The position numbers and the translations under genes are program-made. A stretch of DNA of 64,000 nt, taken from contig OZ017805.1 of assembly GCA_963969395.1 (NCBI GenBank), forward strand, positions 7,502,001 to 7,566,000. Reading direction: 5' to 3'. The stretch comes from Pseudoscleropodium purum. Taxonomy: Eukaryota > Streptophyta > Bryopsida > Hypnales > Brachytheciaceae. Below, one piece after another: positions 58,780 to 64,000 of this stretch (position 1 is the stretch's first letter; each line of letters opens with the position of its first letter). The notes beneath the pieces were generated by a model. That model had not been told where the DNA came from, made no database searches, and worked only from the letters and a program-made list of their open reading frames with translations.

Positions 58780-60727
58780 TGGCCAAACCACCGCACTGAC
58801 CCAAACTCGCTCAATTGGACAGGCATGCCATCTGCTCGATAGGATGACCACGCCGAGGAGGACACATTCAACATTTGTTTAATCGAACATACAAGGCGTT
58901 GTGAATGATTTGTCGTCAGCTTGATCCAACGGGCCAGATAGGGTGAATGAGTTGAGGTGGACACATTTGTTGTCTGCTTCATCTAACGGTAATGACGGGG
59001 CAGGCTCGCCATCTGCTCGATCGGATGGCCACAATAGGACAAACAAGCCGAAGCGAACAAATTCGCCTTTTGCTTGATTAGATGCCCATGATGGGGCAAA
59101 TGATCCGTCGTTTGCCATATCAGGCGGCTCAAGCAATTAGGTGTCCGTCCAATCAAACCACCTCATTAGATGGCGTAGAGCTTTGTTAAAGGACTTCTGA
59201 AAATCAAGTTCATATTTTTTGTAGACTTTAGGGATTAAATAGTTCACATATTTTTTGACATTAACATCAAAAGCGAAGTGAACTTGGACCAAGGTGTCTT
59301 TCATACACCTCAAAGAAATGACTCATAGAGCCTTTTTGGTTCTATGAGGTGAAGAGTTCAATTCCCATTGACATAAATTTGACTTGGTCCAATAGATGTA
59401 CTTATGGAACTTAGTGGAGGTGTAAGCCAATTTCAAAGGTATATGTTTGTTCTGCAAACGAAGTATACGACAAACATTTACCTTTGGAATTAGAATTGAA
59501 ATTTGTCTCCTCAAACTGAAGTTTATAAGCAAATGAATTCCATTATTTTCCTACAAGAGAATCTTTGTTTGGCATTTTGTATTTTTATTGCGGCAAGTTG
59601 CAACTTCTAGCTACAAATAGTATATGCACACCCAAAATTTTCAATCATTCATATAATCATAATTATTTTCAATTGTCAAACATGTTATTTTATTCATTGT
59701 ATTTGAATTACATATGAACATATAGACAATATTGTTTGTATGGCTTTTCTAGAATCTTGTTTTTTCCACCCTTAAAAGTGGAAGACACTATTTTTACCAA
59801 AAATGCTCCAAAACTATCATTTCAAATACGAGCACAACATTTCACATAAAAAACATTTTCATTTGAAGTGACAAAAATCCTGGCCAAAATTTTAGGTGTA
59901 CATACAATTTTTGTAGTTGAAAGTTGCAATTTGCCATATTAAAAGAACAAAATGGCAAGTCAAGACTCTGTTTTTGGTGAATAGTGAAGTTCATTTGTTC
60001 ATGAACTTCATTTGGAGGAGACCAATTCAAGGGTAAATGTTTGTATTGTATTTCATTTATACAACAAACATCAACCCTCCAAATTGGAATGTATCTTCTT
60101 TAAGTCCCCTAAGTACATCTATTGGACCAAGTCAAAATGATGTCAATGAGAATTGAACTTCAAATTTCATAAAGTCAAGAAGGCCCTATGAGTCATTCCT
60201 TTGTAGTGCATGGAAGACAGCTTGGTCCAATGGTCGAAGTTCATTTGTTTTTTGATGTAAAAGTATTAAAACATGTAAACTATATAATCTTTGAAGTCTT
60301 TAGGAAATATGAATTTGATTTTCAGAGGTCCTTCAATGAAGCTGTACATCGTTCAATGAAGTGGTCCAATCAAGAGGATGACCAATTGCATGAGTTGTCC
60401 GATCTAGCAGACGATGGATCATTCTCCCCATTGTAGCCGTGCGATCGAGTGGATGGCACATGTTGTCTGCACCACCATGGCCGTCCAATTAGGTGGGGCA
60501 AGTCAAACAAATACATTGTCTTCCGATTGAATGGCCATAACGGGGTGGACGATCCGCTGTCCGCCAGATCGGATGGCTCAAGCAATTGAGCGTCTTTCCA
60601 ATTAAACCACCTCATTGGATAGTGTACAATTTCATTAAATTTTTGAAAATAAAATTGAAGACTTTAAGGGTTATATAATTTATATATATATTTTTTATTT
60701 TACATCAAAAGCCAAGTAAATTTATAT
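58780..60727. repeat. Large imperfect inverted repeat with an extra direct half-copy
   Basis: Segment 59118-59500 matches the complement of about 60031-60420. Paired landmarks are gactcatagagcc with ccctatgagtca, and ttggtccaatagatgtac with gtacatctattggacca. Outside each arm lies a block of GATGGCC/GTCCGCC-like units (58800-59130 and 60400-60560). A third, direct copy of the left half follows at 60540-60727. The centre (59530-60030) is non-coding. It may be a foldback element or two nested copies of one hAT-like family; I could not define its termini. Confidence 0.6.
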
Positions 60728-60918
60728 CACTACAAGAAAATTTTTGTCCAAACAAATAAAAAAATGACAAAATTTTGTCAATTGTGGTGTCAATTTGGAT
60801 GTGTTGATTTGGACAAAAAATGACAAAATTGTGTCAATTTTTGTTTGTTTCTATAGAATTTTTGTTAATTCTCATTGTTTTGTTGACAAATTTTTTGTCA
60901 ATTGTGTCCTTTTTCTAG
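60728..60918 (+). mobile_element. Small CACTA-like MITE
   Basis: CACTACAAGAAAAT at 60728 is a textbook CACTA-type terminus. The opposite side ends in tgtcctttttctag, a decayed complement. The interior repeats tgacaaaatt/aattgtgtca units in both orientations. It interrupts the direct half-copy of the preceding repeat. No clean 3-bp duplication is visible. Confidence 0.6.
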
Positions 60919-61110
60919 GTATAAATATATAATAATTCATTTTCAAATTTGTTCTATAAGTGACCACTACATGGCAAATCAAAAACCAACATCGTTGAGA
61001 GTTCCACATAGATTGAACTATAAAATTTAATTTCAAAATTTAATTAATTACAAGATAGAAGGCTCTTTTTCATACCTTGATGATAGGAGAGAGGGAACTT
61101 GGGTGATAAT

Positions 61111-61270
61111 GAAGAGAAGAAAATAAGATGTTTATAACAATGGGGTGATAGAGGGTTGAATAAACCATATGAGATATGTGAGTCATTTATAATCTTAATT
61201 CACATATCCCATATGGTTTGTTCTACCTTCTACCACTCCATTGTTATAAATATCTTGTCTTTCCTTCTCT
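61111..61270. repeat. Hairpin-forming inverted repeat (~72-bp arms)
   Basis: 61111-61182 pairs with 61198-61270, leaving a loop of about 15 bases. Paired words include tttataacaatgg with ccattgttataaa and accatatgagatatgtga with tcacatatcccatatggt. It could be a foldback MITE or a small-RNA precursor; nothing distinguishes these from sequence alone. Confidence 0.7.
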
Positions 61271-61336
61271 TGTTTCACCAAAACCACTTTTTTTTATTGC
61301 AAAGGTGTAATTGAAATTCAAAATGAACAAAAAAAC

Positions 61337-64000
61337 TATGGGAATATAGAAATTCAATATGGATAGAATAGGATTAGAATAGACTCAAAATTTTTTATTT
61401 TTGGGTAAGATATACAGAATCCGGTTCAAAAAGGGATAACTTGAGAATAGTCAATTTCTACATTACTAGAACTATTATGGATATCATGTCATTAGATTCA
61501 AGACAAATCCAAAATCCAAAAAAGTCCCAGATTAGGGGAACCTACAACCTAGAGTTTCAGTCTTGGGGAACTAGGGTATCTTTATGGGAAAGGTCTCCTA
61601 TCTGTTTTCCTTCAGGAACTATCGGCCTCTTGTTAGGTACTTAAACCCACTACCACTCCATTGTTCTCCCTCTCTATTTGTTGAACTTTGCATGCGTATA
61701 GTTGAGTGAAAGAGTGGTGAGTTAGAAAATGTGCCAGGAAGAGAAAGATGAAGTCAGTGTTGTTTGCGCTGGATTAGTTTTCCTTGTGTCAGTATCTTAT
61801 GGCAGAGGGTGGCGATTTGCCAATCCGTAAATCTACAATTACGGCCTAGGTAGTCTATCCTATCATTCCTTCCAACCCAGCCATTCGGAAGCAACTAGAG
61901 GAGGATTTGATGTATATCAGGTGTGTTGGGCTATTACAACGACAATGGAACATCAAGAATGAGGATATGATTCAGGAACTCATCTATGGAATTCTGAATT
62001 AGTACAAGTTGACAATGAGGGGTCGACCTGGAGCTTGGATGGAAGATGTTTAGGTGGACATATATTCATTTAAGAAGAACAGATCCAAATTAGCTTCATG
62101 AGCAAATAAGTACACGAGCAGAAAGTTCTAGAATCCGACTAATGCAAGGGAGGGGTACGCCATTAGTGAGTGTAGGAACAATAGGCATAGGCGGATGCTA
62201 GAGTTTTTGATTTCACTCCTGTATTTGGAAAAGCCTACTGGAGTTATGGTCATGATGGCAAATACCATTTTGGGGGCGATGGAAGATAGGATTTTGCATT
62301 GGGGTAGAATGGTTGCAAGTGTAGTATCTAAGCTAGTTGAGCATGTGTTGAGGAAAAAACACAACCCAATTAGCCTGTACCTATTTCACCTCTACTACTG
62401 CAAGGAAGTTCTGAGTGGTCAAGAGACGATACAATATGACATCGGCGCCAAGATCTTGGAGTATGGCCTTACGGAAGAGGTGGAGAAGGATTAGTTAAAC
62501 TCCGAAGAGGGAGGACGACCAAAAGAAGAAATTGTCAAGCAATGGCGAAGAAAGTCCAATTATCTAGCTACATGAGGGAAGCTACCAACTCCAAAAAAGG
62601 GAAGCCTAGCCACGTTCTAGATCCGGAAGAAGAAACAAATTTCTTCGATGCCAGAATCTAGTGGATGCGGTAGGCGTGGCAAATGCATGGCGATATGGCG
62701 GAACTTCTACTTGGCGTTGCCAACGAATTGAAGGTGGATCTGGAAAAGATTTTGGACAAGATCAGATGATAGTCATCTCCGAAAGTATTGCGTGAAAGGA
62801 GGAGCAGATTTGAAACTTGGAGAAGGAATGAAATGACTTCTAATCTTCGATAGATTGGATGGAAGGGAAGCTAGCCACGACAAGGCAAAGGGAGACAGAT
62901 GCTTTCCAACTCGTCCATAATCTGAAAGCATTGGTTGAGCAACTGGAGCATATGGTGATTAGATCTAACCTCTACAATGCTTGATTGGTCAAGGAAGGCC
63001 ATATAACCGGGTCAAAGGTGGTAATGATTTTGGTTGATTTTGAAGCTCAGATGGGTGCAATGTTAAAGGAAATGTGCAAACTGTTGGGACATCTAGATTT
63101 GGATAGGGTGATGGACTTCTTCCACTTTTTGAAAGTCCTGGACATCCTATTCAAAGGGACTTTGCTCAAGTAGACTCTGGTTTGGCAAACTTCTAGTGCT
63201 CTGATTCAACTACCATCGGAGGACCGAAGTCTCTTCTAACTTCACCTATAGGTACTTTAATAACTCAAGCTTGGCTACTACCATCAAAAGTAAAGGCGAT
63301 ACGCTAGCCTGAAAAGGAGCCAAGTAGGAGATTTGTTCTAGTGCAACAAGAAGTTTCTGTTCTACCAAATCTTCCATCAAGTTAGTAGGTGATGGCCAAA
63401 AAGTTCAAGATGCCCCAGAATGAACGTCCGCGGCAACCTCAGTGACCGGATTAGAGCAATGACAAATTTAGCCCGGTCCCATTCGAAAGATTTCTCTCAC
63501 ATGTAGCAATCATCATCCAAATGGGACCACATGGAGATAGAATCATTACAAGCAAAGGAACTGGTGATTGAGGAAATTGAGGATTCCAATGAGGAAGAGG
63601 TTAAGACCAGATCCAAATTAGAAACAGATGAAGAAGATTTGCCTCCACTAGTTCAATGCAAGATTCAAACACACGCAGCAACCAGGACACCTCCATTGAG
63701 GCCCCTATGAAAACTCCAATAAGCCAAAGTAGTAGTAGTTTGAAGAAGGCTTGGAAGTAGAAGTAGCTAGTGGGTTGCCTCTAATTAGTTAGGATTTTTA
63801 GTTTTAGATTCTAGAATGGGTTTTCCGTGCGTTGGCCTGGGTTCCAATTTTCTCAGAACAATTGGCCTTTGCCTTTCCGATTTTCATGGGGGTAGGTCGG
63901 TGTGTGGTTGCCTTGGTTTTTTGGGTGGCTTTTTGGCTTTTTGGTTTTGGTTTTGATTTTGATTTTAAAGGCGGGCAAGGTTGTTGCCCTCTCATTCCAT
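61337..64000 (+). mobile_element. Family B gag-like element, copy 3, cut by the window edge
   Basis: Homology with the copies at 33661 and (complement) 6741 begins at TATGGGAATATAG. The box GGTACTTAAACCC near 61636 and the leader match copy 2. The 3' part at 63780-64000 (gttgttgccctctcattccat at the very end) matches copy 2 near 36090 and copy 1 near 750, so roughly another 1 kb should lie beyond the window. Confidence 0.7.
61799..63770 (+). pseudogene. Family B gag-like protein, copy 3, decayed
   Basis: The frame starts at ATG 61799 (MAEGGDLPIRKS) and has many stops. The best open blocks are 62195-62494 (MLEFLISLLYLEKPTGVMVM, NTILGAMEDRILHWGRM, PISLYLFHLYYCKEVL) and 62985-63173 (EGHITGSKVVMILVDFEAQM). 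These match the core and the coiled-coil part of copy 2, and at lower similarity the intact family A protein. It is somewhat closer to copy 1 in the 3' half (TMTNLAR-like region near 63450). Confidence 0.65.

Overview
The window looks like transposon-rich nuclear DNA of a land plant or close streptophyte. Several things point that way: AT-rich intergenic sequence, intron-like gaps with plausible GT/AG junctions, hAT, PIF/Harbinger and CACTA termini with correct target-site duplications (TSDs), ~177-bp tandem satellites, and coding regions broken by isolated stops. I see no intact host gene, rRNA, tRNA or organellar gene, and I cannot name the species. Almost every coding region is a transposon pseudogene. 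The main exception is one intact 539-residue ORF in a 3.3-kb element.

Layout. 1-6741: an old gag-like element (family B, minus strand) split by a younger, related element (family A, copy 1, 1306-4609) with a perfect 5-bp TSD. 6855-11720: a decayed, unrecognised minus-strand gene whose non-coding intervals carry many copies of a ~20-bp palindrome. 11805-28163: a 16.4-kb hAT element with an 8-bp TSD. It carries a kinase-like pseudogene, a divergent RING-like pseudogene, the N-terminus of a BED/DUF659 transposase and an acidic ORF. It is interrupted by family A copies 2 and 3 and by an inverted copy of its own left end. 28172-33660: AT-rich DNA with two small nested hAT elements (31821-32356), each with a perfect 8-bp TSD. 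33661 to ~36979: a second family B copy. 38400-45050: a decayed DUF7869-type gene flanked and interrupted by the same palindrome seen at 7-11.7 kb. 45290-46235 and 49085-55925: two unrelated ~177-bp tandem repeats. The second contains a hAT MITE and a complete PIF/Harbinger element (51106-54556). 56349-61270: a probable LINE tail, a decayed hAT end, a large inverted repeat, a CACTA-like MITE and a hairpin. 61337-64000: a third family B copy, cut by the window edge.

How the parts relate. The large hAT element and the small hAT MITEs share both terminal sequences and 8-bp duplications, so one transposase type probably moved them all. The large element is unusual because kinase-like and RING-like genes sit divergently inside it; a second, decayed copy near 57.5-58.7 kb keeps the kinase end in the same orientation. 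Families A and B encode related proteins (helical core, acidic stretch, coiled coil). They show no LTR pair, protease, reverse transcriptase or integrase here, so they are either ORF-bearing solo LTRs or a non-autonomous gag-only element class.
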